Shown here: piece by piece, positions 25,891-35,403 of the stretch | How the letters are laid out: each line of letters starts with the position of its first letter | Numbering within the stretch: position 1 is the first letter of the stretch | Source: an uncultured Eubacterium sp. | GTDB lineage: Bacteria; Bacillota; Clostridia; Lachnospirales; Lachnospiraceae | Assembly (NCBI GenBank): GCA_934316925.1 | Contig: CAKREC010000005.1 | Span: forward strand, 5,233-69,232 | Direction: 5' to 3' | Length of the DNA: 64,000 nt | Translations under genes and position numbers: made by a program | Notes under the pieces: generated by a model | What the model was told of the DNA's origin: nothing | What the model saw: the letters and a program-made list of their open reading frames with translations, nothing else | The model's database searches: none

Positions 25891-27339
25891 TTAGGCTTCT
25901 TTTTGCCCCATATAATAAAAGCCACGGCTCTCGATCAATTTTACATCTAAAATTTTGCCGATATCTGCTGTCGTTCCCGGAAAATGTACGACCGCATTAT
26001 TCGACAAACGGCCAGTAACCAGACTGTCGTCCTGATCATTCATTTCCTCTGCAAGCACGGGAACCGTCTTTCCTACATGGGCATCGGTGATCTCCGTTGA
26101 AATTTTCTGGATTTCGCCCAAAAGACGTTGAAATCTTTCTTTTACAACTTCTTCTGAAACTTGATTTTCCATAGCTGCAGCGGGAGTTCCGCTCCGTTTG
26201 GAATAAATAAATGTGTAGGCACTGTCATACCGTACTTTCTTTACGACATCTAATGTTTCTAAGAAGTCTTCTTCTGTCTCACCCGGAAATCCTACAATGA
26301 TATCGGTCGTGAGCGAAATGTCCGGCATTTTATCTTTGATCCGCTGTACCAGCGAAAGATAATCTTCTTTTGTATAATGCCGGTTCATTTTCCGCAGGAT
26401 TTCGGTACTTCCGGACTGCAACGGCAGGTGCAGATGTGTGCAGACTTTGTCACATTCACTCATTGCCTCGATCAGTTCATCCGACAGATCCTTTGGGTGT
26501 GATGTCATAAAGCGGATTCTTTCCAGCCCCGGAATATCATTTACCATCTTCAAAAGATTGGCAAAGGTAACCTTGTTATCCAGATTCTTGCCATAAGAAT
26601 TGACATTCTGTCCCAACAGCATCACCTCTACCACGCCATTTGCTACCAGACCTTTGATCTCATCAATAATGTCCTCCGGTTCACGGCTGCGTTCCCTGCC
26701 CCGGACATATGGTACAATACAATAACTGCAGAAGTTGTTACAGCCGTACATGATATTAACGCCGGTTTTAAACGAATATTTCCGTTTTGCAGGCAGATCT
26801 TCTACAATCTCTTTGGCTTCTTTCCAGACATCCATAACCGGACGTTGTGACTGGATCTGCGTATACAAAAGTTCTGCCAGTTTATATATGTTATGTGTGC
26901 CAAATACAAGATCCACAAAAGAATAACTCTTTTTGATCCGCTCAACCTCATCATCTTCCTGCATCATGCAGCCGCACAATGCAATCTTCATGTCCGGATT
27001 CTTCTTTTTATGATTTTTCAGATAGCCCAGTCTTCCATATATCTTCAGATTGGCATTTTCTCTTACGGTACACGTGTTGTACAATACAAAATCGGCAACC
27101 GGTTCCTCCACTTCTTCATAACCGATATACTCTAAGATCGCTGTCATCTTCTCCGAGTCCTTTGCATTCATCTGACAGCCTAATGTCTGGATCGACATGG
27201 TAAGACTTCTCCCGAGTCTTTTCTTCTCACCATCCATCCATTCTTTACATTTTTTCATAAAGTAATACTGACGTTCCGGTTCAGTCAGTGGCTCTGTTCC
27301 TGCAACATCCACTTCCTGTAATCGTTTGTTGTCATACAT
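25891..27339 (-). CDS. miaB: tRNA-2-methylthio-N6-dimethylallyladenosine synthase MiaB
   Basis: Radical SAM methylthiotransferase that adds a methylthio group to modified A37 of tRNA. N-terminal UPF0004 cluster domain (IQTLGCQMNAKDSEK, CTVRENA, ALCGCMMQ), radical SAM motif YGCNNFCSYCIVPYVRGRER, and a C-terminal TRAM region. The 482 residues include a roughly 45-residue N-terminal extension typical of Firmicutes MiaB. Follows htrA after a short gap containing a stem-loop. Confidence 0.97.
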   Translation of the reverse strand: MYDNKRLQEVDVAGTEPLTEPERQYYFMKKCKEWMDGEKKRLGRSLTMSIQTLGCQMNAKDSEKMTAILEYIGYEEVEEPVADFVLYNTCTVRENANLKIYGRLGYLKNHKKKNPDMKIALCGCMMQEDDEVERIKKSYSFVDLVFGTHNIYKLAELLYTQIQSQRPVMDVWKEAKEIVEDLPAKRKYSFKTGVNIMYGCNNFCSYCIVPYVRGRERSREPEDIIDEIKGLVANGVVEVMLLGQNVNSYGKNLDNKVTFANLLKMVNDIPGLERIRFMTSHPKDLSDELIEAMSECDKVCTHLHLPLQSGSTEILRKMNRHYTKEDYLSLVQRIKDKMPDISLTTDIIVGFPGETEEDFLETLDVVKKVRYDSAYTFIYSKRSGTPAAAMENQVSEEVVKERFQRLLGEIQKISTEITDAHVGKTVPVLAEEMNDQDDSLVTGRLSNNAVVHFPGTTADIGKILDVKLIESRGFYYMGQKEA

Positions 27340-27355
27340 AGATTATCCTCCTTGT

Positions 27356-27375
27356 GCAGGAGAATCATCTCCTGC
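27356..27375 (-). other. Stem-loop between htrA and miaB
   Basis: GCAGGAG pairs with CTCCTGC around a 6-base loop. There is no T tract after it; the miaB ribosome site AAGGAGG follows. It may be an RNA processing or stability element rather than a terminator. Confidence 0.45.
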
Positions 27376-27376
27376 C

Positions 27377-28543
27377 TTAACTCTGTTTTTTCCCAAATGT
27401 AATTTCTTTTGTAACTTCTTTATATTCTCCATTCGAGCTGACTTTAAGCGTCAGTGTTCCTTTTTCGCCACTGCGGATATGGGTAAGTTTTTCCTGAAGT
27501 GCCTCCATCGAGGTAACTTCCTCACCATTGATCCCGGTAATAATGTATCCCTGTTTCAAGCCAGCTTTTGCCGCCGGAGATCCATCACTGACCTCAACAA
27601 TATAAATTCCTTCCGGCATTCCATATGCACTGGCATATTCACTCGTAATGTCTCTGCCGGTAACACCAAGATATGCCTGCTCATCCTCGGAAATCGTCTC
27701 CTGGTTCATCAACTGGGTCAGAATTGGTTCTGCAGTCGCCATCGGAATCGCAAAACCCATTCCCTCAATTTCTTCCGACGCAAATTTGGAAGAGTTAATG
27801 CCGATTACCTCTCCGGCACTATTTACGAGCGCACCACCACTATTTCCCGGATTGATCGCGGCATCAGTCTGCAATAATTTGACAGAGCCACTGTCCTCCG
27901 CATCGATCTCACGGTCTTTTGCACTAATATAACCAACCGTTACACTGGTTCCATAGCCAAGGGCATTGCCGATCGCAATCGCCTGCTCTCCGACTTTTGT
28001 CTCATCACTGTTTCCGATCGTAGCAATCTTTACATTGTTCTTCGTGTCATCCGTCAATTTGGTCATGTCCACTTCCACAACTGCCAGATCATGCGTGGAA
28101 TCTGTTCCTTTTACCGTTGCGCTTGCGGTAGAACCATCGTTGAATTTGATCGTAACACTTTCTGCATCCGATACGACATGGTTGTTGGTCGCAATATACA
28201 TTTTATCATCTTTTTCCGCAATGATAATTCCAGAGCCACTGCCCGTACTTTCCTGACTTTGCTGACCAAACGGTGTCATACTTGTTGTTGTCGCTGTAAT
28301 ATCGATCGCAACAATTGAAGGCAGCACCTGTTCCGATACGGTGGATACATCTCCGCTGGTGCTTGATGTATTATTTACAACGGAAGTTGTTGTTAATTTT
28401 GCTTTCGAAGACGTCGAGGTACTTGCCGCCTCCTGCTTCACTCCCAGTAAATGAGACGTACTGTAATTTACTCCTTGAAATGTTGTACCTGCTATAATTC
28501 CAAATGCTGCTGCCCCTGCAACTAATTTAACCATTTTTTTCAT
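27377..28543 (-). CDS. HtrA/DegP-like trypsin-type serine protease with PDZ domain
   Basis: Membrane-anchored quality-control protease. One N-terminal hydrophobic segment (VKLVAGAAAFGIIAGTTF), a Ser/Thr-rich linker, a trypsin-like domain with the catalytic triad in NNHVVSDAES (His), STHDLAVVEVD (Asp) and INPGNSGGALVN (Ser), then one PDZ domain (AYLGVTGRDI ... AAKAGLKQGYIITGINGEEV). I chose ATG 28543 (388 residues) after AAAGG; the frame could begin at GTG 28552. Confidence 0.95.
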   Translation of the reverse strand: MKKMVKLVAGAAAFGIIAGTTFQGVNYSTSHLLGVKQEAASTSTSSKAKLTTTSVVNNTSSTSGDVSTVSEQVLPSIVAIDITATTTSMTPFGQQSQESTGSGSGIIIAEKDDKMYIATNNHVVSDAESVTIKFNDGSTASATVKGTDSTHDLAVVEVDMTKLTDDTKNNVKIATIGNSDETKVGEQAIAIGNALGYGTSVTVGYISAKDREIDAEDSGSVKLLQTDAAINPGNSGGALVNSAGEVIGINSSKFASEEIEGMGFAIPMATAEPILTQLMNQETISEDEQAYLGVTGRDITSEYASAYGMPEGIYIVEVSDGSPAAKAGLKQGYIITGINGEEVTSMEALQEKLTHIRSGEKGTLTLKVSSNGEYKEVTKEITFGKKQS

Positions 28544-28631
28544 GTTACACACATCCTTTCTTTTGATATATTCATATCATACGCAAAAAATGTGTGCCAA
28601 ATTTGAAGAAACTGTGTATATCGTGTGAACC

Positions 28632-28934
28632 TTACACCAGATAATCCATGCAGGTTCTTCTCGCTGTATAAGGGCGAACTTTTGTATCCGCAACCGCAAC
28701 ATGTTCCAGATGTGTTGCATATGTTTTTAACGCATCTTCATCTTCAAACTCCGAGTCCAGCATGACATCGGCATTGGAGCTCTCAAGTCCTTCAATATGA
28801 ACCTGAATCTTAAGAAGACCGGGAATTTTACCTGCCAGACTTTCCAGCCCATCCTTAATGCCCTTCTTAACCTGCTGTTTTTCTGTTTCCGATAATTCTT
28901 CCTTTAAATTCCATAAAATAACATGCTTTACCAT
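28632..28934 (-). CDS. Stress-responsive alpha/beta barrel (Dabb) protein
   Basis: Dimeric ferredoxin-like fold protein of unknown substrate. Family pattern MVKHVILWNLKEEL ... DVMLDSEFEDEDALKTYATH followed by LEHVAV. The ATG at 28934 follows GGAGG with six-base spacing (100 residues); the longer frame to 28973 overlaps pheA and is not needed. Located after pheA in the same direction. Confidence 0.9.
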   Translation of the reverse strand: MVKHVILWNLKEELSETEKQQVKKGIKDGLESLAGKIPGLLKIQVHIEGLESSNADVMLDSEFEDEDALKTYATHLEHVAVADTKVRPYTARRTCMDYLV

Positions 28935-28953
28935 AATAAACCTCCATATATTT

Positions 28954-30087
28954 TTACACCTTAAAATTTCCAAGTATTCTCAGCGATGTTGCTTCCTGCT
29001 CAATTCCACGCAGTGCATTTTTCACCGCGGCATCTTCCAGATTTCCTTCTATATCAATAAAGAAACGATATTCCCAGTTGCTTGCCGGAATCGGTCTGGA
29101 TTCGATCAGGGTCATATTTAAATTGTTATACATAAAATGAGACAAAATTCCATACAAAGAACCACTGACATGTGGCAGTTCAATGCACAGGGCAATCCGG
29201 TCACTTTCTTTTGAAAAGATCTTTTCATGACCGATCACAATAAAACGCGTACAATTGTTTTTTTCATGCTGGATCGCATCTGCTACGATCTCAAGTCCAT
29301 ATTCCTTTGCTGCTCTCCGGCTGGCGATCGCCGCCTGCGTCCGGTCCTGATCCATCGCAACCTTTTTGGCAGCAGCAGCTGTACTATCGTACTCAATCCC
29401 CTGATATTCCGCATGCTCTCTCATAAATTCTGCACATTGTGCCAGCCCCTGTGGATGTGAGTATACTTTTTTAATCTGATCCAGAGTGGTCCCCGGCAAT
29501 GCCATCAGGCACTGGTCGATCTTCAACACATAATGCCCCACGATCGAATTCTCATAATTCAGCAAAAGATCGTAGTTTGCCGTAATGCCTCCCGTCGATG
29601 AATTTTCGATCGGCAGAACTCCAAAATCAGCATCCCCGTTTTGCACTGCTTCCATAATGCCCTGAAAACTGGTACAACTGATTCCCTGTACCTCTTCGCC
29701 AAAAATCTGCTCCATAGCCTGCTGCGTATGTGTTCCCGGAACACCAAAGTACATGACTTTCTTCGCTTCTTTCCGGAAATCTTTTGTTGTTTTGGTAAAA
29801 CCGGTCGAAATATCCTGATCCATCAGCATGCTATACTGATGTTTGCGGCTGATCGACATGATCTGGCTGAACAATTGTCTCACTGCCTTTTCATTGAACT
29901 CACCATGTGCTACCGAGCCAAGATAATCCAGCTTTTGATCTTCTCGCTCCTTGTCAAACACGGCTTTTCCTGTTTCCATTTTATATTTTGCAACTTCCGT
30001 TGCTACTTCCATTCGTTTTTCAAACAACTGTACGATCTGGTCGTCAATCTTATCGATCTGCTGTCTGGAAATTGATAAATCAACCAT
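28954..30087 (-). CDS. pheA: Bifunctional chorismate mutase / prephenate dehydratase (P-protein)
   Basis: Converts chorismate to phenylpyruvate for phenylalanine synthesis. N-terminal AroQ-type mutase helices (IDKIDDQIVQLFEKRMEVAT, VFDKEREDQKLDYL), central dehydratase (VMYFGVPGTHTQQAMEQIFG, LPIENSSTGGI, KNNCTRFIVIG), and a C-terminal ACT domain with the ESRP motif (LIESRPIPASNWEYRFFID) for feedback by phenylalanine. Its start overlaps the folBK stop by 8 bases. Confidence 0.97.
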   Translation of the reverse strand: MVDLSISRQQIDKIDDQIVQLFEKRMEVATEVAKYKMETGKAVFDKEREDQKLDYLGSVAHGEFNEKAVRQLFSQIMSISRKHQYSMLMDQDISTGFTKTTKDFRKEAKKVMYFGVPGTHTQQAMEQIFGEEVQGISCTSFQGIMEAVQNGDADFGVLPIENSSTGGITANYDLLLNYENSIVGHYVLKIDQCLMALPGTTLDQIKKVYSHPQGLAQCAEFMREHAEYQGIEYDSTAAAAKKVAMDQDRTQAAIASRRAAKEYGLEIVADAIQHEKNNCTRFIVIGHEKIFSKESDRIALCIELPHVSGSLYGILSHFMYNNLNMTLIESRPIPASNWEYRFFIDIEGNLEDAAVKNALRGIEQEATSLRILGNFKV

Positions 30088-30901
30088 TCTTCTTTACCTC
30101 CATCAATAGTTCTGCGACTGTTTTATGAAAAATAGGATGCACTGCCCATGGAGCGATCTGAGCCAACGGCTCCAATACAAATTCGCGCAAATGCATTTCC
30201 CGGTGTGGTATAACAAGATCTTGTTCTTGAATAACCTGATCTCCATATAATACAATATCCAGATCGATCGTTCGCGGACCCCAATGGATCTCTCTGGTCC
30301 GGTTGCCCTGCTTTTCGATCTCATGCAGTGTTTCCAGCAGCTCTTGTGGATTTTCCAGCGTTTCCAGTTGAACTGCTCCATTTAAAAACGGATCCTGATC
30401 CACATAGCCATATGGTTCTGTCTCAATGAGATCCGACACACACACATTCCGGATCGTCGTCCTTTCTTTCAGAGCCTGTATCGCATTCTCTAAATATTTT
30501 CTTTTATCTCCGATATTGGATCCGATCGACAGATATACCGTTGTCCATTGCCGCGTTATTGTCACACTGACGGTATCCAGCGGCAGCAGGATCGGAGCCC
30601 ATGGCTTCTTGATCGTAACTTCTATTTTTTTGACAAGAGGAAAAGCAAGCAGGATCTGTCTTGCCAGATGCTCTGCTACGGCTTCGATCAATTGGAATCG
30701 TTTTTGTTCCATCTGCTCTTTCACAAAATGAGCTACCTGCGCATAATCCACGGACTGTGACAAGTCATCATTCTTTCCCGCGCCCGTTACATCGGTATAT
30801 AAAACTAAAGACACCAAAAACTTCTGTCCTAATACGTTCTCTTCCTTCAATACGCCATGGTGACAAAACACTTCCAAATCCTGAATCTTTATGAAATCCA
30901 T
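30080..30901 (-). CDS. folK: FolB-FolK fusion: dihydroneopterin aldolase / HPPK
   Basis: Two successive folate-pathway enzymes in one chain. Residues 1-118 are dihydroneopterin aldolase (FIKIQDLEVFCHHGVLKEEN, VDYAQVAHFVKEQM); about 125-273 are hydroxymethyl-dihydropterin pyrophosphokinase (VYLSIGSNIGDKRKYLENAI, NRTREIHWGPRTIDLDIVLY). The ATG at 30901 follows AAGGAG; TTG 30907 is an alternative. It sits between folP and pheA, with 20 bases to folP and an 8-base overlap with pheA. Confidence 0.96.
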   Translation of the reverse strand: MDFIKIQDLEVFCHHGVLKEENVLGQKFLVSLVLYTDVTGAGKNDDLSQSVDYAQVAHFVKEQMEQKRFQLIEAVAEHLARQILLAFPLVKKIEVTIKKPWAPILLPLDTVSVTITRQWTTVYLSIGSNIGDKRKYLENAIQALKERTTIRNVCVSDLIETEPYGYVDQDPFLNGAVQLETLENPQELLETLHEIEKQGNRTREIHWGPRTIDLDIVLYGDQVIQEQDLVIPHREMHLREFVLEPLAQIAPWAVHPIFHKTVAELLMEVKKNG

Positions 30902-30921
30902 CCTCAATTCTCCTTTGTGTT

Positions 30922-31728
30922 TTAGGCATGCAAAATCGCATCCGTCATTTTTAATGCTCTGACATTTTTCTCAACATCATGCACTCTTACATACTGACAG
31001 CCTTTCATTGCACCGATCACACTGGTAGCCATCGTACCTTCTTCTCTCTGATCAACCGGGAGATCCAAAGTAAGACCGATCATACTTTTTCTTGATGTTC
31101 CAAGCAACACCGGATATCCCATAGCAACAATATCCTCCAGATGATTCATGATCATCAGATTCTGCTCTAACGTCTTGGCAAAGCCAACACCCGGATCCAG
31201 CATAATGCGTTCTTTTTTTACGCCATACTTTTCTGCTATCTTCAATGATTTTTTCAGATCATTCTGAACATCCGCAACAAAATTCTGATACTCCATATTG
31301 TCCCGATTGTGCATCAAGCAAACTGCCACATCGTATCTGGCAGCCAATTCGGCACAACGCTCATCATATTGAAATCCCCAGATATCATTTAGCAGGTCAG
31401 CCCCGGCTTCTAATGCAGCCTCCGCTACTGCGCTTTTATATGTATCAATCGAAACCGGCACGTCAAAACGTTCCTTTAACGCCTGTATCACGGGAACAAC
31501 CCGACGGATTTCCTCCTCATCGCCGATCTGTACATGTCCCGGCCGGGTTGACTCACCACCAACGTCCAAAATGTCTGCGCCTGCCTGGATCATTGCTTCT
31601 GCCTGCCGCATCGCAGCATCCATATTATTGAACTTACCACCATCGGAAAAAGAGTCCGGGGTAACATTCAAAATCCCCATCACATACGTCCGTTCTCCTT
31701 CTGGGAAGTCTTTATTTCCAATTCTCAT
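30922..31728 (-). CDS. folP: Dihydropteroate synthase
   Basis: Joins p-aminobenzoate to the pterin; target of sulfonamides. Family motifs: MGILNVTPDSFSDGGKF, DILDVGGESTRPGHVQI, IMLDPGVGFAKTLEQN and PVLLGTSRKSMIG. I chose ATG 31728 (268 residues), preceded by AGGAGG at 10 bases; the longer frame to 31770 adds residues unlike the family. Confidence 0.97.
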   Translation of the reverse strand: MRIGNKDFPEGERTYVMGILNVTPDSFSDGGKFNNMDAAMRQAEAMIQAGADILDVGGESTRPGHVQIGDEEEIRRVVPVIQALKERFDVPVSIDTYKSAVAEAALEAGADLLNDIWGFQYDERCAELAARYDVAVCLMHNRDNMEYQNFVADVQNDLKKSLKIAEKYGVKKERIMLDPGVGFAKTLEQNLMIMNHLEDIVAMGYPVLLGTSRKSMIGLTLDLPVDQREEGTMATSVIGAMKGCQYVRVHDVEKNVRALKMTDAILHA

Positions 31729-31795
31729 ATATCCTTGTCCTCCTGATCGAATATGTAACGCCCCTGGCATCTGCCAGACGGCATGTCATTGTTCC

Positions 31796-32344
31796 TCATA
31801 TCATATTCATAAACATATTTTGCAGCGATTGATCATGCTCCATGACACCCTTTGCCACATAGGTTGTCGTTTTGCTTCCCGGCTTTTTCACGCCCCGCAT
31901 CGTCATACACATATGTTCTGCCTCTACATACACCATAACACCCTTGGGCTGCAGATAGGTCATGATCGCATTGGCAATCTGTTCTGTCATCTGTTCCTGG
32001 ATCTGTGGTCGTCTGGCAAACACTTCCACCGTCCGCGCCAATTTACTGAGACCTACTACTTTGCCATCCGGAACGTACCCAATGTGAACTTTTCCATAAA
32101 ACGGCAAAAAATGATGTTCACATACCGAATAGAAAGTAATGTCTTTTTCCACAACCATCGAACTTGTATCTGCCTGAAAGGTTCGACTCAGATGCACCGA
32201 TGCATCCTGTTCATACCCCGCAAATAGCTCTCTGCACATTTTAGCGATCCGGTCCGGAGTCTCCTGTAAGCCTTCTCTTGACGGATCTTCTCCGATTCCC
32301 TCTAAAAACAGTTCTACTGCCTGTTTAATTTTATCGTAATCCAT
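31796..32344 (-). CDS. folE: GTP cyclohydrolase I
   Basis: First enzyme of folate synthesis, GTP to dihydroneopterin triphosphate. Zinc/active-site motifs [19 protein letters not shown] and [17 protein letters not shown] are intact, as is [20 protein letters not shown]. The ATG at 32344 follows AGAGG with 7-base spacing (182 residues). It has a good promoter and probably leads the folE-folP-folBK-pheA unit. Confidence 0.97.
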   Translation of the reverse strand: MDYDKIKQAVELFLEGIGEDPSREGLQETPDRIAKMCRELFAGYEQDASVHLSRTFQADTSSMVVEKDITFYSVCEHHFLPFYGKVHIGYVPDGKVVGLSKLARTVEVFARRPQIQEQMTEQIANAIMTYLQPKGVMVYVEAEHMCMTMRGVKKPGSKTTTYVAKGVMEHDQSLQNMFMNMI

Positions 32345-32383
32345 ATTGGTACCTCTCATATCATAATTTGCACAATCTTATTT

Positions 32384-32412
32384 ATTTTACCATATCTGAT
32401 TGATTCTGGCAA
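32384..32412 (-). promoter_or_regulatory. Sigma-A type promoter of folE operon
   Basis: Minus-strand TTGCCA, 17-base spacer, TAAAAT, 39 bases above folE and just after the ybaK stop. Confidence 0.6.
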
Positions 32413-32416
32413 ATTA

Positions 32417-32905
32417 TCAGGAAATCGTAATTGATGCAAATCTTCCCTTTGTCACCTGGATAAAATCCTCTGGTCTGATAAAAATCTGTGATCCAAGTCT
32501 CCCCCCGCTCACAATGATCTTATCCTGTCCTTTTGCCGACTCGTCTAATACGGTATCATACTGTTTTTTCATGCCAATTGCCGTACAGCCTCCGCGGATA
32601 TAACCTGTAACCTGATTAACATCCTTTACATGAACCATCTCCAGTGATTTTTCTCCCACCACTTTCGCTGCCTTTTTCAGATCTACTTCTTGATCAACCG
32701 GCAAAACAAAAACATGATATTCCTTACTCTTTCCCTGCATAACCAATGTTTTAAAAGACTGCTCATAAGGCTGTCCTAATTTATCTGCAATATGCACCCC
32801 GTCAATAAACTCATCACATTCATACGTGTTGACCTCATAAGAAATGCCATTTCGATCCAGAATACGCATTGCATTGGTCTTAACTTCTTTTTCTTTTTTA
32901 CTCAT
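32417..32905 (-). CDS. ybaK: Cys-tRNA(Pro) deacylase, YbaK/EbsC family
   Basis: Trans-editing enzyme that hydrolyses mischarged Cys-tRNA(Pro). Family motifs: AMRILDRNGISYEVNTYE, FKTLVMQGKSKEYHVFVLPV, and VTGYIRGGCTAIGMKKQYD. 162 residues, full length. Its start overlaps the folC stop by 8 bases. Confidence 0.93.
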   Translation of the reverse strand: MSKKEKEVKTNAMRILDRNGISYEVNTYECDEFIDGVHIADKLGQPYEQSFKTLVMQGKSKEYHVFVLPVDQEVDLKKAAKVVGEKSLEMVHVKDVNQVTGYIRGGCTAIGMKKQYDTVLDESAKGQDKIIVSGGRLGSQIFIRPEDFIQVTKGRFASITIS

Positions 32906-34163
32906 CTTCTAATACTCCTGACTGTATTTGTGCCAAAAATGATAAACTGCCAAAAACTACTACAATATCCTTTTCTTCTGCCCGGCAAACTGCTTTAGCA
33001 ATTGCCTGATTGACATCGGAACATGTACTGACTTCTCTGCATCCATTTTTCTCCAGGCACTGTTTCCATACCATCTTATCCAGTCCCCGGCCGCCAGATA
33101 ATTCAATGCAATATGCTGCCTCCAGACATGGTGCCATGATCTGTGCTACTTCTTCATATTCTTTATCACAAAAAATTCCTGTAACACCATAGATCGCAGC
33201 TTTTCCTTTTATCGGCAGCAGGGAATCTCTCAATGCAGCTGCACCAGCCGGATTGTGTGCTCCATCCAGTATCACATACGGTTTTTGGTGGATCAACTGC
33301 ATTCTTCCCGGCCACACAGCTTTGCCAAGTCCAAGACGGATTTTTTCTTTCCCAACACCAAATGCGGTTTCACAGACACAGGCTGCCAGACAGGCATTTG
33401 CGATCTGATACTGTCCGATCATCGAGATTTTATATTCTTCTTCATGAAATCGGAAAACCGATCCTGTCATTTCTTCTGTCTGTATCAAGATTTCATCCAC
33501 TGCCAATTCATAATAATCACAGTCCTGTTCTCTCGCTGCATTTTCCAAAATGTCCGATACTTCTTTTTGCTGTATTCCGGAAAATACCATTGCGCCTTTC
33601 TTTATGATCCCTGCCTTGGCCTTTGCAATCTGTTTCAGCGTATCTCCCAAAAAATGGCAATGATCCAAAGCAATCGGTGTGATCACATCCGCAACAGCAT
33701 GTGAGATCACATTGGTTGCATCCGTCGCTCCCCCCAGCCCTGCTTCCAACACAACAATCGTACACTTCCACTGTTGAAAAGCCAGAAATGCCATCGCTGT
33801 TTCTTTTTCAAAAATAGAAGGTTCTTCCTGGCCATTTTCTATCATCTTTTTTACAGCGTTTTCCACTTGATCCTCAAGTTGAGTAAGCAATTCGTTATCA
33901 ATATAGTGCACACCACTCATGTCCTGCCATTGTATGAATTCCTCCTTGCAAAAAACAGAAGGGGAAATATATCGTCCCACTTTCTCCTGCGCGCAGGCTA
34001 AAATGCTTGCAATAAAAGCAGAGACGGAACCTTTCCCATTTGTTCCGGCAACATGAACAAACGAAAGTTTTTCCTGGGGATTGCCCAGATAGTCCATCAG
34101 GATGTGGATCCGTTCCAATCCCAAATGAATATTTTCTATTTTAACTGATAAATCTTTTACCAT
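32898..34163 (-). CDS. folC: Folylpolyglutamate / dihydrofolate synthase
   Basis: Adds glutamate to folates. P-loop in SFVHVAGTNGKGSVSAFIAS, Mur-ligase core TAMAFLAFQQWKCTIVVLEAGLGG (part), and C-terminal PYVILDGAHNPAGAAALRD are clear. I chose ATG 34163 (421 residues); the frame opens as far as GTG 34199, but those bases belong to the serA terminator stem. Ribosome site is weak (AAGGGA about 13 bases away). Confidence 0.95.
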   Translation of the reverse strand: MVKDLSVKIENIHLGLERIHILMDYLGNPQEKLSFVHVAGTNGKGSVSAFIASILACAQEKVGRYISPSVFCKEEFIQWQDMSGVHYIDNELLTQLEDQVENAVKKMIENGQEEPSIFEKETAMAFLAFQQWKCTIVVLEAGLGGATDATNVISHAVADVITPIALDHCHFLGDTLKQIAKAKAGIIKKGAMVFSGIQQKEVSDILENAAREQDCDYYELAVDEILIQTEEMTGSVFRFHEEEYKISMIGQYQIANACLAACVCETAFGVGKEKIRLGLGKAVWPGRMQLIHQKPYVILDGAHNPAGAAALRDSLLPIKGKAAIYGVTGIFCDKEYEEVAQIMAPCLEAAYCIELSGGRGLDKMVWKQCLEKNGCREVSTCSDVNQAIAKAVCRAEEKDIVVVFGSLSFLAQIQSGVLEDE

Positions 34164-34192
34164 CTTTCGAAATTCCCTTATAACCAAAAATA

Positions 34193-34222
34193 GGGACACA
34201 AATCACACATAATTTGCATCCC
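34193..34222 (-). terminator. Probable terminator of the leuB-serA operon
   Basis: Minus-strand GGGATGCAAAT pairs with ATTTGTGTCCC (two G-T pairs) around an 8-base loop, followed by TATTTTTGG. It lies between serA and folC. Confidence 0.5.
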
Positions 34223-34239
34223 CATCTATCTTTTTACAA

Positions 34240-35403
34240 TTATTTGATCACACGTACTTTAATTACGCCATCCATGCTCTGCAGCTCTTTTACAACTTCT
34301 TCCGAAGAATCAGAGCAGATATCCAGGATCGTATACGCATATTCGCCCCGACTTTTATTTACCATGTTTTCAATATTTACACCATCATTTGAGAAAAGCG
34401 ATGTAAACTGTGTCAACATATTTGGAATATTTTTGTGTGCAATGGTAATACGACCTTTTGTAGAGCATACACCCGCATCACAGTTTGGATAGTTTACAGA
34501 GTTTTTAATATTTCCGTTCTCCATAAAGTCGCAGATTTCACTAACTGCCATCTTCGCACAATTGTCTTCTGACTCCTGTGTTGACGCACCCAGATGTGGA
34601 GTAACTGTCGTGTTTGGAAGATTTACGGTGTTCGGATTTGGGAAGTCAACGACATATTTGCCAACTTTACCAGACTCCAGTGCCTCTTTGATGTCATCTT
34701 CATTTACCAATGTATCTCTGGAGAAGTTGAGAAGAACAACACCGTCTTTCATCTTAGCAAATGCTTCTTTATTGAACATTCCTTTTGTCGAATCCAGCAA
34801 TGGCACATGAACCGTAATATAGTCACAGATCTCATACAATTCTTCATTGGTTTTTACCATGGTAACATCTCTTGACATATTAAGAGCGTGTTCAACGGAA
34901 AGATACGGATCACATCCGTAAACATCCATGCCCAGGCGATTGGCTGCATTCGCAACGAGAACTCCAATTGCTCCTAAACCGATGATACCAAGTTTCTTTC
35001 CTTTGATCTCGGTTCCGGCAAACGCTTTTTTCGCTTTTTCCCCGGATTTTGCGATGTTCGCATCATCTTTATTATCCTTACACCACTGAATACCACCAGT
35101 AATATCTCTGGCAGCTAACAGCATTGAAGCGATCACAAGTTCTTTTACACCGTTGGCATTTGCTCCCGGCGTATTGAAAACTACAATACCTTTTTCTGCA
35201 CATTTATCCAATGGAATATTGTTTACACCGGCACCCGCTCTGGCTACTGCCAGAAGGTTATCCGACAACTCCATATCATGCATTCCTGCACTACGTACAA
35301 GGATTACATCCGCCAATGCAGCGTCATCCATAATTTCATAATTGTCTCCCAACATATCCAGACCGCAGCTTGCAATCGGGTTTAAGCAATTAACCTTAAC
35401 CAT
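34240..35403 (-). CDS. serA: D-3-phosphoglycerate dehydrogenase (short, single ACT domain)
   Basis: First step of serine synthesis. Substrate domain with RAGAGVNNIPLDKCAEKGIV, NAD-binding GIIGLGAIGVLVANAANRLG, catalytic Arg in LLNFSRDTLVNE, catalytic His in VTPHLGASTQESEDNCA, and a C-terminal ACT domain (PNMLTQFTSLFSNDGVNIEN). 387 residues, without the extra allosteric domain of long forms. The usual catalytic-pair glutamate position reads VVDFPNPNTVN with no Glu, as remembered for a clostridial subtype. Its start overlaps the serC stop (TAATG). Confidence 0.95.
   Translation of the reverse strand: MVKVNCLNPIASCGLDMLGDNYEIMDDAALADVILVRSAGMHDMELSDNLLAVARAGAGVNNIPLDKCAEKGIVVFNTPGANANGVKELVIASMLLAARDITGGIQWCKDNKDDANIAKSGEKAKKAFAGTEIKGKKLGIIGLGAIGVLVANAANRLGMDVYGCDPYLSVEHALNMSRDVTMVKTNEELYEICDYITVHVPLLDSTKGMFNKEAFAKMKDGVVLLNFSRDTLVNEDDIKEALESGKVGKYVVDFPNPNTVNLPNTTVTPHLGASTQESEDNCAKMAVSEICDFMENGNIKNSVNYPNCDAGVCSTKGRITIAHKNIPNMLTQFTSLFSNDGVNIENMVNKSRGEYAYTILDICSDSSEEVVKELQSMDGVIKVRVIK

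Noticed and set aside
31571-32227. Plus-strand open frame of 218 codons
   Set aside because: Spans antisense to folP and folE; rich in His and Cys as expected from shadows.
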